NCBI RefSeq assembly: GCF_003007715.1 | Contig: NZ_PXNO01000027.1 | Location: 186,001-250,000, forward strand | DNA length: 64,000 nt | Source of the DNA: Marinobacter shengliensis | Lineage (GTDB): Bacteria; Pseudomonadota; Gammaproteobacteria; Pseudomonadales; Oleiphilaceae | Direction of reading: 5' to 3' | Part shown: positions 8,172 through 17,821 of the stretch, one piece after another | How the letters are laid out: the number at the start of each line of letters is the position of its first letter | Position numbering within the stretch: position 1 is the stretch's first letter | Translations under genes and position numbers: made by a program | Notes under the pieces: model-generated | The model's input: only the letters and a program-made list of their open reading frames with translations | What the model was told of the DNA's origin: nothing | Database searches by the model: none

Positions 8172-9476
8172 TCAGGCGTGAACGCCGCCATGGTGAGTGG
8201 CGGTGGAGCGAAGATCCCGATACCAGCGCTCTACCGGGTGTTCTTTAACAAAACCGTGGCCGCCGAGTAGCTGGACGCCGTTGGTTCCGATCTCCATGCT
8301 TTTCTCATTGCACAGCAAGCGGGCCAGGCAGCTTTCCCGGTGGAAGCTTCGGCCGGTTTCGGCCCTACTGGCGGCGCGCCAGGTGAGCATGCGCATGCTG
8401 TCGGTCTCAATGGCCATATTGCTGATCATGAACGCCACCGATTGCCGGTGGCTGATAGGCTCGCCAAAGGCCTGACGGTCGTTACAGTAGGGAATGACAT
8501 AATCCAGCACGGCCTGCGCTGTACCGATGGCCAGGCCGCAGCGCATCAGGGCGGCTCTGTCGATGAAAGCCTGAAAACAGAAATCGTCATCGCCGAGCAG
8601 TGCGTCGGCCGGTACGTCCAGGTTGTCGAACCGGACTGAGGTGGCCTCCGCCGCGCGCAACCCCATCCCCGGGGTATCCGCTATTGCCAGGTTTAGGCCA
8701 GCGGTTTCAATAATAAAGACCCGGGGTGTGCCATTGAGGGCAGCCGAGACCAGCAACAACTCGCACTCGGCGCCTGCAATCACAAACGATTTTTCGCCGT
8801 TAATCCGGTAGCCCTGGTCGGTCTCGGTAGCCGTGGTGGATGGTTGCATTGGGTCAAACAGCGGCGTTGGTTCGTCAATGGCGAGACTGGCCACCGGAGG
8901 CGTATCCTCGCAGAAGGCCGGCAGATAGCGGGACTGTTGCTCTCCATTGCCCCAGCAACTGATCGCCTGGGCGACACTGAAGGGTACCAGTAGCCGAATT
9001 GCCAGAGCCATATCGCCCCAGGCCAGTTGCTCAGCAATCAGCACGCTGGTCACCGGTGACTGCTGTTCGGCCACCCCACCGAATTCGCTGGGTACCGCGT
9101 ACATGGGCAAGCCAAGGGCAGCGGCCTCGTGTTTAACGGCTTCAGGCAATCGGCCCTGTTCGTCGGCCTCCTGGGCTGCGGGCCTGAGGACATCCCGGGC
9201 CAGGCGTTTCAGGCTGTCGACAATCATTTGCTGGTCGTCGTCGAGGCTAAGGTCAAACAGGTCGCCTGGGGCCCCGGGTGGCAGTCGCTTCCGGGGTAGC
9301 CAGTTGCGAACCCGTTTGAACTCACGGCCCGCCAGGGCAATGGTCCGGAAACCGGTCCGAGTGCCTTGGTATGCCGTACGTTCAAGGGGAGATCTCAAGC
9401 CCAGTCGATCGAGCAAAGGGTTGCCGGATATCCGGTTCATGATCGAGAGTGCAAGTCCGATTGGATCCCTGGTCAC
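8172..9476 (-). CDS. Acyl-CoA dehydrogenase-family protein lacking the usual catalytic Glu
   Basis: The fold is that of acyl-CoA dehydrogenases: helical N-terminal domain, beta domain with LAIDEPTPLFDP in place of the usual TEP signature, and C-terminal helices with QLLGGHGFVKEHPVERWYRD. The canonical Y-E-G-T segment after the RD motif is replaced by LRSTATHHGGVHA and the protein ends there, so the common catalytic base is missing. I chose the GTG at 9476 because AGGAG lies 7 nt upstream. The open frame extends to 9623, but that extension has no ribosome site and does not look like a dehydrogenase. It is cotranscribed with a canonical paralogue, so it may be a partner subunit or act on an unusual substrate. 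Confidence 0.82.
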   Translation of the reverse strand: MTRDPIGLALSIMNRISGNPLLDRLGLRSPLERTAYQGTRTGFRTIALAGREFKRVRNWLPRKRLPPGAPGDLFDLSLDDDQQMIVDSLKRLARDVLRPAAQEADEQGRLPEAVKHEAAALGLPMYAVPSEFGGVAEQQSPVTSVLIAEQLAWGDMALAIRLLVPFSVAQAISCWGNGEQQSRYLPAFCEDTPPVASLAIDEPTPLFDPMQPSTTATETDQGYRINGEKSFVIAGAECELLLVSAALNGTPRVFIIETAGLNLAIADTPGMGLRAAEATSVRFDNLDVPADALLGDDDFCFQAFIDRAALMRCGLAIGTAQAVLDYVIPYCNDRQAFGEPISHRQSVAFMISNMAIETDSMRMLTWRAASRAETGRSFHRESCLARLLCNEKSMEIGTNGVQLLGGHGFVKEHPVERWYRDLRSTATHHGGVHA

Positions 9477-9693
9477 GCTGAACTCCTGAGGTTGTCTGAT
9501 TGATCGCACCACGTGGAACCGAGCATGGCTCCGTAGGTCACAATGGCCATTGGCAGGTGTAGCATTCCCTGATGGCATTGTGGTCAATTGTGATTTTGGC
9601 GCGCCAGGCGTAGAAGCGCGCATCCGCTATCGGTAAACTCACCCCCTGACTCAGGGATTCGTCAATCATCCAGGTGGGAAACCCAAACACCGC

Positions 9694-11442
9694 ATGCTGT
9701 TACCCCGACATCACATACAGAGAATCCTGAAGCTGACCGGGCTTGCGGTGCTGTTGAGCGCGTCTGCCAGCCATGCCAGTCAGGTCAGGGTTGAGGTTGA
9801 GGGCGATCACAGTGACTTGAGAGACAATGCCCGGATTTTTGTGGGTGAGGTAGAAGGCCGCTCAGCCGATGGCCTGCGCCGTTACGCCTCCACGGCGATA
9901 GCCCAGGTTGAACAGGCCATTCGGGCCCTGGGGTACTACAATCCGGTGATCACATTCGAAGTCACTGAAAATGCGGATGGGCTGGCCGAGCTGGTGTTGA
10001 CGGTTGTGCCGGGGGAGCCCGTCCGCATTCGTTCCAGGTCAGTGCTGATCGAGGGGCCAGGCAGTGAAGATCCGGCACTGGTTGATCAGATTCCGAAAGA
10101 GCCGGCGGAAGGAGATGTGCTTCATCATGGCCGCTACAACACGCTTCGGCAGGCCATACAGAATCGGGCGCGACGTCTGGGTTACTTTGACGGTGAGTTT
10201 GTGACCCGCCGACTGGAAGTAGACCCGTCCGAGAATCACGCAGATATTACCTTGCACTACCGTACCGGAGAGCGGTATCGCCTGGGCGCGGTTACCTTCC
10301 TGGAAGGCCACGGTTTTGACGAAGGTTTACTGAACCAGTTTGTGACCTTTGAACCAGGCATTCCTTTCCACGCCGATGAAGTGGCGAAGCTCAACGGCGA
10401 TCTGTCCAACAGTGGTTACTTTTCCGGTGTGGATATTGATGCTTCACCGAACCGGGCAGAGGATGGAGTGATACCGGTGGATATTGGCCTTACCCCCAGG
10501 CCGCCCCGGTCGGTAGGCGCCGGTGTTGGCTTCTCAACAGACGTTGGGCCACGCTTTCGGGGCAACTGGCGTGAGCACTACATTAATCCAATGGGGCATC
10601 GCCGTGGCGCAGACACGGAGCTTTCGGAGCTGCGTCAGAATGTCAGCGGCTGGTACGAACTTCCACTGGATCCCCCAATGTCGGACTCCCTACGGTTGGG
10701 CGCGGGTTACCAGCGGGAGCATATCGAAGACGTGGAATCGGAACGGCTGACGCTGGGGCAACAGTGGCGGCATCGGCTGGATACCGGCTGGATGCAGGTG
10801 TTGTCCATTCGATGGGAAGGCGAGCGCTTCAAAATTGGCGAAGATGAGCGGGGCAACTCCAGCCTGTTGCTGCCGGGGCTCAGTTACTCCAAACTCCAGG
10901 CCAACTCGCCCCTGGACCCGTCCCGGGGCTACCGATTGCAGTTTGATGTGACCGGTGCCCACCGTGCAATCATTTCCGACGCGGACATCCTGCACGTGAA
11001 TGTGCTGGCCAGGGGGCTGTATACCCTGGCTGATAATCACCGGTTCCTGACCCGTTTCAACTTCGGTGGGGTGGCGACCAACAGTTTTTCCGATGTGCCG
11101 CCCTCATTGCGCTTCTTTGCCGGTGGTGATCAGAGCGTCCGGGGCTATGGCTATGAAACCCTGTCGCCCCGTGATGACAACGGTGTAGCCGTTGGTGGCC
11201 GTTTTCAGCTGGTCGGTGGTGTCGAATATCAGTACGAGTTTGTCCGGAACTGGCGGGTGGCGGCGTTCGTCGACAAGGGCAACGCGGTGAATGATGTGTT
11301 TGACCGGCTGGCGACAGGTGCCGGCCTGGGGATTCGCTGGGTGAGCCCGGTAGGGCCGCTGCGTCTGGATTTGGCGAAAGGCCTGGACGAAGAGTTTGGC
11401 GGCGGCTGGCGTATTCACTTTTCCATGGGGCCAGAGCTGTGA
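9694..11442 (+). CDS. tamA: TamA, outer-membrane Omp85-family translocation protein
   Basis: TamA is the outer-membrane half of the translocation and assembly module. A signal peptide covers about residues 1-28 (cleavage near SASHA/SQV). Three POTRA-like domains follow (about 30-290), then a 16-strand Omp85 barrel. The signature RFFAGGDQSVRGYGYE and the closing strand GGWRIHFSMGPEL are visible. The length of 582 residues matches the family. Its stop overlaps the start of tamB (GTGA), so the two are coupled. The ribosome site before the ATG is weak. Confidence 0.93.
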   Translation: MLLPRHHIQRILKLTGLAVLLSASASHASQVRVEVEGDHSDLRDNARIFVGEVEGRSADGLRRYASTAIAQVEQAIRALGYYNPVITFEVTENADGLAELVLTVVPGEPVRIRSRSVLIEGPGSEDPALVDQIPKEPAEGDVLHHGRYNTLRQAIQNRARRLGYFDGEFVTRRLEVDPSENHADITLHYRTGERYRLGAVTFLEGHGFDEGLLNQFVTFEPGIPFHADEVAKLNGDLSNSGYFSGVDIDASPNRAEDGVIPVDIGLTPRPPRSVGAGVGFSTDVGPRFRGNWREHYINPMGHRRGADTELSELRQNVSGWYELPLDPPMSDSLRLGAGYQREHIEDVESERLTLGQQWRHRLDTGWMQVLSIRWEGERFKIGEDERGNSSLLLPGLSYSKLQANSPLDPSRGYRLQFDVTGAHRAIISDADILHVNVLARGLYTLADNHRFLTRFNFGGVATNSFSDVPPSLRFFAGGDQSVRGYGYETLSPRDDNGVAVGGRFQLVGGVEYQYEFVRNWRVAAFVDKGNAVNDVFDRLATGAGLGIRWVSPVGPLRLDLAKGLDEEFGGGWRIHFSMGPEL

Positions 11443-14400
11443 CCGATCATCCACCGGTGCCACCAGAGCAGGCTGAAGGTCAGCCGAAGAAACACAAAAA
11501 GCCGCTGCGCCGGCGCTGGTGGTTCTGGCTGTTGCTGGTCGTCACATTGTTGCTGTTTTTGCCCCTGGTGCTCGTTGGGCTGATTTTGCTGGCCCTGCAT
11601 ACCGAAAAGGGAACGGCCTGGACCATTGATCAGATTCCCGGGTTGCAAACCGAGGCCGACCGAGGCTCCCTGCTTGGCCAGTGGCAGGCCGACCGCCTTG
11701 AATGGCACGGCTATGGTGTGGGCGTGGTGGTTGAGGCTCCGGAAGTAGACTGGTCTCCGACTTGCCTGTTCGAAAAAACCATCTGCCTGGACACGCTCAA
11801 GGCCGATCGGATTGCAGTGACCCTGCAGCCCTCTGAATCTGATGATGAAAGTTCCGGTGATATCAGCCTTCCCAGGATTAACCTGCCGCTGGCAGTGGTG
11901 ATCGGGGATGTTGCCCTGGGGCCGCTGACTGTCAATGACGGAGCCATCTGGGACCGGTTTGAGCTGCAATCCCGGGCCTCCGGTGCCAGCCTGGAGCTTG
12001 AACACGTGCTGTATCAGCTGGACGAGATACGGGTATCGGCGAGTGGTCGCGCTGACATGCGGCGGGATTGGCCCCTGGATATTGATGTTGACGTATCCTT
12101 GCCGCCGCCATCGGGAGATGACTGGCAGATCACCGTTAACCTGGGTGGCAGCGTCAGGGACTTGCGGTTGCAAGGTGCCAGTAGTGGTTATCTTAATGCG
12201 AATATACAGGGGCAGGTTCAGCCGCTGGAAAGCCGTTTGCCAGCGTCCATCAGACTCGAATCCGAGCGTTTTCTTGCCCATCATGATCTTCCGGAAACAC
12301 TGACGCTGAAGAACTGGCGATTAACCCTTGACGGTTCCCTGGCCAACGGTTTCAGGACCCGCACCCAGGCGCTACTGCCGGGTACCGAGGGTGATATCCA
12401 GACTTCTATCCAGGGATTGGTCACCACAGAGAAGGCGACAGATCTGGTACTGTCCATGGCCGGCCCGGAACGGGAGGGCGGTGAGCCACCCGGAACCCTG
12501 GAGGTGCAGGGCGAAGCCTCCTGGGCCGATGGTCTGGCCGCTGATGTGGGGCTGGCCCTGGACCGCTTCCCCTGGTACAGCCTGGTGCCGGAGCTGGACG
12601 AGCCTCCGGTTTCGCTGAACCGTCTGGAAGGTCGGGCAAGTTACCAGGAAGACCGCTACCAGGCGGATCTTGACGCCCGGGTTGCCGGTCCCCTTGGGGA
12701 CGCCGAGCTGAAGGCCCGCCTTGATGGCGATACGCAGGCTGTCCGTATCACCCAGCTCGACATGACGACCGGAGCGGGTTCCCTGTCTGGTGAAGCCGAG
12801 CTCGATTTTTCTTCCCAGCTGGCTTGGCAGGCTGCCCTGGTTCTGGATCAGTTCAATCCGGGCTATTGGGTGCCTATGCTGGAGTCCCGGTTGGACGGCA
12901 ACGTAACCAGTGAAGGCCGGCTTCAGGACGATGCATTGCCCCGAATGACGGCGGGCTGGAATCTGCAGGGACGATGGCAGGGGAACAATGCTCGCGCCCG
13001 GGGCCAGTTGGTCAGTGACGGTCGCGAATGGCAAGTGGATGATCTTGTGCTTGTCGTGGGTGAGAACCGTGTTGAAGGGCAGGGTCGTTACGGCAGCCAA
13101 CTGGCAGGTAACTTGTCCGTCCTGTTGCCTGAACCGGCGATGTTTGCCGAAGGTCTGGCTGGTGAACTGGAAGCCAGCCTGCAGTTTGCTGGCACCGTGG
13201 ATGATCCCACCGCCGAGCTTGTCATGGCTGGCCGCGGATTGAGCTGGCAGGATCTGTTGCAGATTGAGGCCGTGGATCTTGATGCCAGTCTGGCCACAGG
13301 CGGTGTGCTGGATGCAGCACTGGAGATTAATGAGTTTCGTGCCGCTGATCAACAGCTGGAAAGCGTGTCTCTGCGCCTTGAAGGTACCCGGGGTGAGCAT
13401 CAGCTAACCGTCAATGCCAGCCACAGTGAGGCGACCCTGCTTGCCGTATTCGCCGGCGCCCTGAGTGAGGGCCTGGATGCCTGGCAGGGCGCCCTGAACC
13501 GCAGTGAAATCGATATACCCGGCCCGGGCCAGACGTGGCAGCTGGAGTCTCCGGCGGAACTTTCCTACACCGAAGAAGGCAACCTGAGCCTCGGCGCTCA
13601 CTGCTGGCGCTGGCAGGACAGTTCGGTATGCGCTGAAGATCAACAGTTGTTGCCGGATGCCCATATCGCCTTCCAGATTCGCCAGTTTCCGACGACTGCC
13701 CTAGAGCCGCTGTTGCCTGATACCTTCCGCTGGAGTGCCAGCCTGGATGCCGATGTTGACCTGTCACTGACCGACGCTGGTCCGGATGGCAGAATCACAC
13801 TGGATGCCGGTGAGGGAACCTTTGAATTTCTGGTGCTGGATGACTGGGAAACCCTGAGTCATGAGCGCCTGACCGTCGATGCCCATCTTCAGCCCAGCAT
13901 AGCTGAGCTGTCAGTTGCCCTGCGGGGGCCAGAGTTGGGCGATTTTACTGCGGAGCTGGCGGTTGATCCAATGGCCGAAGAGCGGCCGGTACAGGGCCGT
14001 TTCAGCTTGAACTCACTGGATCTGGCTTTTGCTTCCGCCTTTGCCGGGGTGGAAGAGATTGGAGGTCAGGTTAACGGCCAGGGCGAGATTACCGGCCCAT
14101 TGTTACGCCCCATGATTCATGGCGAGCTGGCTCTTACGAATGGTCGTTTTTACGATCCGGGCCTGCCACTCCCACTGAATGATGTGGTTCTGGTGCTCGA
14201 GTTTCTCGGTGATTCCGCTGATATCAGCGGGCGCTGGAACAGTAACGACCGCAGTAGCGGGCAACTTTCGGGGATGATCAATTGGCAGCAGGAGCCAGAG
14301 ATTGAGCTGTCGATTGTTGGCGACAGGCTGCCGGTGAATTTCGAACCCTATGCCCGGGTTGAAGTTGGGCCAGACCTCACCATTGCTTTCCGCAGTGGTG

Positions 14401-15218
14401 AACTCTCGGTGTCGGGGCGTGTGGAAGTACCCCGTGGTGAGATCGAGATCAAGGGGCTTCCGGAGTCAGCGGTTTCTATCTCCGAAGATGAGGTGATTGT
14501 CGGAGTTGAAACCGAGGAACCGACCATCCGGCGTATGGTGATGGACGTGACTGTGGTGGTCGGCGAAGACCGGGTAGCGTTTGATGCTTTCGGTGTGACC
14601 GGGAATCTCGAGGGGACCCTGCGGATTGGCAACGACATGGATACCCGGGGTGCGCTACAACTGGTGAATGGCCAATACCAGGCATTTGGGCAGGATCTGG
14701 AACTGCGGCGAGCGCGAATCCTGTTTGTTGGTGCTCTGACAGAACCCTACCTGGACATCGAGGCAGTGCGCAGGGTAGACACTGTTGTTGCCGGTATCAG
14801 GCTTAGCGGCCCCGTGAACGCCCCTGAAACCGAGGTATTCTCAGAACCCTCCATGCCCCAAAGCGATGCGCTGTCCTACATCATTCTGGGCCGCCCGCCT
14901 CAAAGCCGCGGTGACGACGGTCAGATGGCGCAAGCTGCTCTGTCGCTGGGGCTGACCCAGGCAAGCCGCCTGACCCAGGGCATTGGAGACGAGTTGGGCA
15001 TTCGCAATCTCACCCTGGAAACTGAAGGTTCCGGGGATGAGGCTTCGGTGGTGGCCAGCGGATACATAACCGATGAATTGAGCCTGAGGTACGGCGTCGG
15101 GATATTCGAACCGATCACCACGGTCGCACTGCGTTATGATCTGGGCCGGTATTTCTATCTGGAGGCGGCCAATGGCCTGGCCGCCTCGCTGGATATCTTC
15201 TACACCCGGGATTTCTGA
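11439..15218 (+). CDS. tamB: TamB, inner-membrane-anchored translocation protein
   Basis: This very large (1259 aa) partner of TamA spans the periplasm and is implicated in outer-membrane protein insertion and phospholipid transport. A basic cytoplasmic tip (QPKKHKKPLRRRWW) precedes one N-terminal transmembrane helix (about 27-52). A long repetitive beta-rich body follows, ending in the conserved TamB/DUF490 domain with IILGRPPQSRGDDG, LGIRNLTLETEGSG and the terminal IFYTRDF. It starts with GTG inside the tamA stop (4-nt overlap). Confidence 0.93.
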   Translation: MTDHPPVPPEQAEGQPKKHKKPLRRRWWFWLLLVVTLLLFLPLVLVGLILLALHTEKGTAWTIDQIPGLQTEADRGSLLGQWQADRLEWHGYGVGVVVEAPEVDWSPTCLFEKTICLDTLKADRIAVTLQPSESDDESSGDISLPRINLPLAVVIGDVALGPLTVNDGAIWDRFELQSRASGASLELEHVLYQLDEIRVSASGRADMRRDWPLDIDVDVSLPPPSGDDWQITVNLGGSVRDLRLQGASSGYLNANIQGQVQPLESRLPASIRLESERFLAHHDLPETLTLKNWRLTLDGSLANGFRTRTQALLPGTEGDIQTSIQGLVTTEKATDLVLSMAGPEREGGEPPGTLEVQGEASWADGLAADVGLALDRFPWYSLVPELDEPPVSLNRLEGRASYQEDRYQADLDARVAGPLGDAELKARLDGDTQAVRITQLDMTTGAGSLSGEAELDFSSQLAWQAALVLDQFNPGYWVPMLESRLDGNVTSEGRLQDDALPRMTAGWNLQGRWQGNNARARGQLVSDGREWQVDDLVLVVGENRVEGQGRYGSQLAGNLSVLLPEPAMFAEGLAGELEASLQFAGTVDDPTAELVMAGRGLSWQDLLQIEAVDLDASLATGGVLDAALEINEFRAADQQLESVSLRLEGTRGEHQLTVNASHSEATLLAVFAGALSEGLDAWQGALNRSEIDIPGPGQTWQLESPAELSYTEEGNLSLGAHCWRWQDSSVCAEDQQLLPDAHIAFQIRQFPTTALEPLLPDTFRWSASLDADVDLSLTDAGPDGRITLDAGEGTFEFLVLDDWETLSHERLTVDAHLQPSIAELSVALRGPELGDFTAELAVDPMAEERPVQGRFSLNSLDLAFASAFAGVEEIGGQVNGQGEITGPLLRPMIHGELALTNGRFYDPGLPLPLNDVVLVLEFLGDSADISGRWNSNDRSSGQLSGMINWQQEPEIELSIVGDRLPVNFEPYARVEVGPDLTIAFRSGELSVSGRVEVPRGEIEIKGLPESAVSISEDEVIVGVETEEPTIRRMVMDVTVVVGEDRVAFDAFGVTGNLEGTLRIGNDMDTRGALQLVNGQYQAFGQDLELRRARILFVGALTEPYLDIEAVRRVDTVVAGIRLSGPVNAPETEVFSEPSMPQSDALSYIILGRPPQSRGDDGQMAQAALSLGLTQASRLTQGIGDELGIRNLTLETEGSGDEASVVASGYITDELSLRYGVGIFEPITTVALRYDLGRYFYLEAANGLAASLDIFYTRDF

Positions 15219-15228
15219 TCGACGGTTG

Positions 15229-15915
15229 TTAGTCCAGGTTGAAGGTGGCGTTGACGCTGGCCTGGATTTCCCGGGGGGCGATACTGGAAACGGTGTCGCT
15301 GGCGGCTCTTGCTTCCGCCATCATCATGGGCATCGGGCGGTGCCCGCCATTGATGTTGATGGTTTTGACCTCACCACAGGTTTTGCCCAACTGTTCCGCC
15401 ACAAAGGCACACCGGCTGCGGGCATCCTCGATTGCCCTCGCCAGTGCCTGGCGTTGCAGGCGCTCCTCGTCGGAATGGAAGAATTGGTGTTCGCTCAGAT
15501 GGTATTGCAGACCAGCCTTATGGGCCTGTTCCAACAGGGGGTTCAGAAGTTCAAGATTGTCGATGGAAAAGCTGACCGTCTGGCTTGCCACCGCCATTCT
15601 CTCCGGTTGCTGCCCACGCTCCTGAACCGGTAACGACCGGGTATACAGGTTAACGTTCGCGTCTGAGTAGTCCACCAGTTGGTCGCGCATGCCCTGTATG
15701 GCCTTGCGCCATTGCTCCATGGTCTCGGAAAGGCGATCGGAAGCCCGTTCTGGCAGGTTGTGCTCGGCACTGGCGGTAAATTGCAAACGGGCGCTGTCCG
15801 GAGTGTAGCGAATGCTGCCCTCGCCACTCAGGCTCACTTCGCCAGCGGAAACGGCCAGTGGCGCGAATGAAGCCACGAACACCGTTGCGGCCAAGGCTTT
15901 GGTGTATTTTTTCAT
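15229..15915 (-). CDS. SIMPL-domain (DUF541) periplasmic protein
   Basis: This is a 228-residue secreted protein with a clear signal peptide (MKKYTKALAATVFVASFAPL, predicted cut after AVSA). The mature part is a single SIMPL/DUF541 domain: GEGSIRYTPDSARLQF, then a helical region, and a final SSIAPREIQASVNATFNLD strand. The start is set by AAGGAG 8 nt upstream of the ATG; the open frame continues further but without a signal sequence. It follows the amidotransferase gene by 2 nt and is probably in its operon. The biochemical role of SIMPL proteins is not well established. Confidence 0.85.
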   Translation of the reverse strand: MKKYTKALAATVFVASFAPLAVSAGEVSLSGEGSIRYTPDSARLQFTASAEHNLPERASDRLSETMEQWRKAIQGMRDQLVDYSDANVNLYTRSLPVQERGQQPERMAVASQTVSFSIDNLELLNPLLEQAHKAGLQYHLSEHQFFHSDEERLQRQALARAIEDARSRCAFVAEQLGKTCGEVKTININGGHRPMPMMMAEARAASDTVSSIAPREIQASVNATFNLD

Positions 15916-15917
15916 GA

Positions 15918-16661
15918 TCAGTCTCCTTGTTGGCCAAAGGCCATATCTTGGCTTTGCAGCCGCTCCAGTTTCCGAGCCCGGGCGGCGTGCACAAAGTGGC
16001 TGAAAATCCGCCGGTGGCCGGTGTGATACAGCAGGTATTCCGGATGCCACTGAACCCCCATCAACCATTGTTGCCCGGTGTTTTCGATGGCCTGCACAAA
16101 CAGGTCGTTGTCCAGTGCCGTAACCCTGAGATTCCGCCCCAGGTGTTTAATCGCCTGGCTGTGAATACGGTTCGCACCAATCAGGGTGCTGTGCATCAGC
16201 CGGCCTATCCGGCTGTCATGGACCAGCTGGACTGTTTGAAGGGGGAGCAGCAAAGGGCGGTGACGGGTTTTCATTCGCAGCGGGGTCACGTTCTGGCACA
16301 GCGACCCGCCATGAAAGACATTGATGAACTGGGCGCCGCGGCATATACCCAGTACCGGAATGTCTATTTCCTCGGCTTGCTTGAGCAGCCTGAAGTCGGT
16401 TTCGTCCCGTTTCAGGTCGTATCTTGCGGTCACTTGTGGCTGTTGGCCATAGCGGTTGGGGTGCACGTGGGTGCCGCCAGACAGCACCAGGCCATCGAGC
16501 AGGGAGACGTCCGTGCTGGATCCGGGGCGAATGTAGTGCGTGTGGGCACCGTGCAGCCGCAGGCCCAGATTGATCAGTCTGTGGGCGGTGCTGCGCCGGG
16601 CGGGGCCGCTGATGCCAATGGTGATCCCCGGCGATTCTGGTGCTTCCTGGGTCTCAGACAT
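15918..16661 (-). CDS. Class I glutamine amidotransferase / gamma-glutamyl hydrolase (peptidase C26)
   Basis: This 247-residue protein is predicted to hydrolyse a gamma-glutamyl amide bond. The catalytic triad is visible: Cys107 in LGICRGAQ, and His206 and Glu208 in VQWHPEYL. IHSQAIK (167-173) is the usual substrate-side segment of PuuD-like enzymes. The chosen ATG lies within the last codons of the upstream amidoligase gene (8-nt overlap, ATGTCTGA), which indicates tight coupling. Pairing with an amidoligase suggests it removes or recycles a gamma-glutamyl-type tag made by that enzyme; this is inference. Confidence 0.85.
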   Translation of the reverse strand: MSETQEAPESPGITIGISGPARRSTAHRLINLGLRLHGAHTHYIRPGSSTDVSLLDGLVLSGGTHVHPNRYGQQPQVTARYDLKRDETDFRLLKQAEEIDIPVLGICRGAQFINVFHGGSLCQNVTPLRMKTRHRPLLLPLQTVQLVHDSRIGRLMHSTLIGANRIHSQAIKHLGRNLRVTALDNDLFVQAIENTGQQWLMGVQWHPEYLLYHTGHRRIFSHFVHAARARKLERLQSQDMAFGQQGD

Positions 16662-17655
16662 AACCGCGCTGTTCAAGCCATTGTTCCGTGGTGTCACGCC
16701 ATGAGCGGGTGAGGTTGCGAAAACTGAATGTCTGGGCTTCGCGGAACAGTTCCCTGAGCTCTTTCAGGTGCTCTGGATGGTTTGCGATCTGCTCCAGTAC
16801 CACCCAGTCGTTCCAGACCGTGGAGAAATGCCATCGGGGGTTGTCGATATCGCAATCGGGTAACCGGTAGTGCAGCGTCGGCCGGCTCTTGATTCTCGGG
16901 TCGTCCACATAGTCGTGCAACAGCTCTGAATCCATGTGTGCAAACAGTGGCAGAAGGTCCAGGGCCTTGTTCCGCGTCGGGTTGAAGTTCAGATAGTCTT
17001 TCATCAGCGAGGCCTGGTCGGGAGCGTAATTTTCCGCCATCAGCATATCCGTGTAACGGCTGCTCCAGGGCTCGATGTAAGTGGTAAATTTTCGGCTTAT
17101 GTCAATCTGATGCCGGGATTTGAGCCAGTCATAAAGTGCCGCGAAGGCCTGCAGGTAGGTGACAATGGTTGCGGGTTCCAGGTCCGGCAGTTCGGGATTG
17201 AGTTGCAGGCCGAAAGCAAAATAAATCGCTTCCCTGCTGCCTTCCGCGCCAAGGTCGCGAAGCTGGTCTACCAGTTCCTCTATCAGGTCCAGTCTGGAAA
17301 AGGGCAGAGGCGGCCCGACAATCTCAAGAGGCACAATGCGCTCTGCAGCAAAATCGATGACATCCATGGCGTGGGTGCCCAGCTCGCGGATTGACTCGGG
17401 CAGGCGTTCGTCCGCCAGGTCAAGATCCTTCACGGGATCAGAGTCCAGCTCAATGGTGAAGGTTCCGGCGTCAGTCTCCAGGCTGGTGACATAACGCGAC
17501 TCCAGCTCCGGGGTGCCCTTGAGCAGGCGGGCGACATGTTCGACCAGTTCATCGTAGCCCAGTCCGGAGAGTTCGATCTCCACGCCAACTCTACGCTCTT
17601 CTCCATGGTGATTACGAAGCCGCTCCGGCATCGCACAACGCTCTGTCGAATTCAT
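16654..17655 (-). CDS. Amidoligase-family (COOH-NH2 ligase) protein
   Basis: This ATP-dependent peptide or amide ligase has the glutamine-synthetase-like amidoligase fold. Signatures are RRVGVEIELSGLGYDELV near the N-terminus, GTFTIELDSDPVKDLDL, PLEIVGPPLP, FGLQLNPELPDLEPATIV, and LNFNPTRNKALDLLPLF. These acidic EIEL/IELDS motifs match the metal- and ATP-binding strands of the family. I use the ATG at 17655 with AAGGTG 6 nt upstream; a GTG at 17661 is possible. It forms an overlapping operon with the glutamine amidotransferase and is divergent from lexA, sharing the intergenic region that contains the SOS box. The substrate is unknown. Confidence 0.82.
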   Translation of the reverse strand: MNSTERCAMPERLRNHHGEERRVGVEIELSGLGYDELVEHVARLLKGTPELESRYVTSLETDAGTFTIELDSDPVKDLDLADERLPESIRELGTHAMDVIDFAAERIVPLEIVGPPLPFSRLDLIEELVDQLRDLGAEGSREAIYFAFGLQLNPELPDLEPATIVTYLQAFAALYDWLKSRHQIDISRKFTTYIEPWSSRYTDMLMAENYAPDQASLMKDYLNFNPTRNKALDLLPLFAHMDSELLHDYVDDPRIKSRPTLHYRLPDCDIDNPRWHFSTVWNDWVVLEQIANHPEHLKELRELFREAQTFSFRNLTRSWRDTTEQWLEQRGYV

Positions 17656-17782
17656 TGGCACCTTGCATCCATATAATTCACGGACTTAAACCATAACACA
17701 CCGATATGCTGCGGCCCGATTACATGGCAGAAAATTTCAATCGGGCTTTACACTGGATAAAACACTGTATATAGTCAAATCA

Positions 17783-17798
17783 CTGTATATAAAACCAG
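17783..17798 (+). promoter_or_regulatory. LexA operator (SOS box)
   Basis: CTGTATATAAAACCAG fits CTG-N10-CAG, with the left half (CTGTATATA) matching the gammaproteobacterial consensus. It sits 24 nt upstream of lexA. A second CTGTATATA half-site at 17765-17773 lies 18 bp upstream, in phase, but has no CAG partner. Autoregulation of lexA-sulA is expected. The divergent amidoligase gene starts 128 nt to the left and could also be affected. Confidence 0.88.
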
Positions 17799-17821
17799 GA
17801 TGAAAAACCCGGAGTACATGC

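Noticed and set aside
9477..9623. N-terminal extension of the second acyl-CoA dehydrogenase
   Set aside because: A GTG with AGGAG at the right distance lies at 9476, and the upstream codons do not resemble any part of the family.
17765..17780. Second SOS box upstream of lexA
   Set aside because: The left half CTGTATATA is good, but the expected CAG at the right distance is missing; kept only as a half-site.
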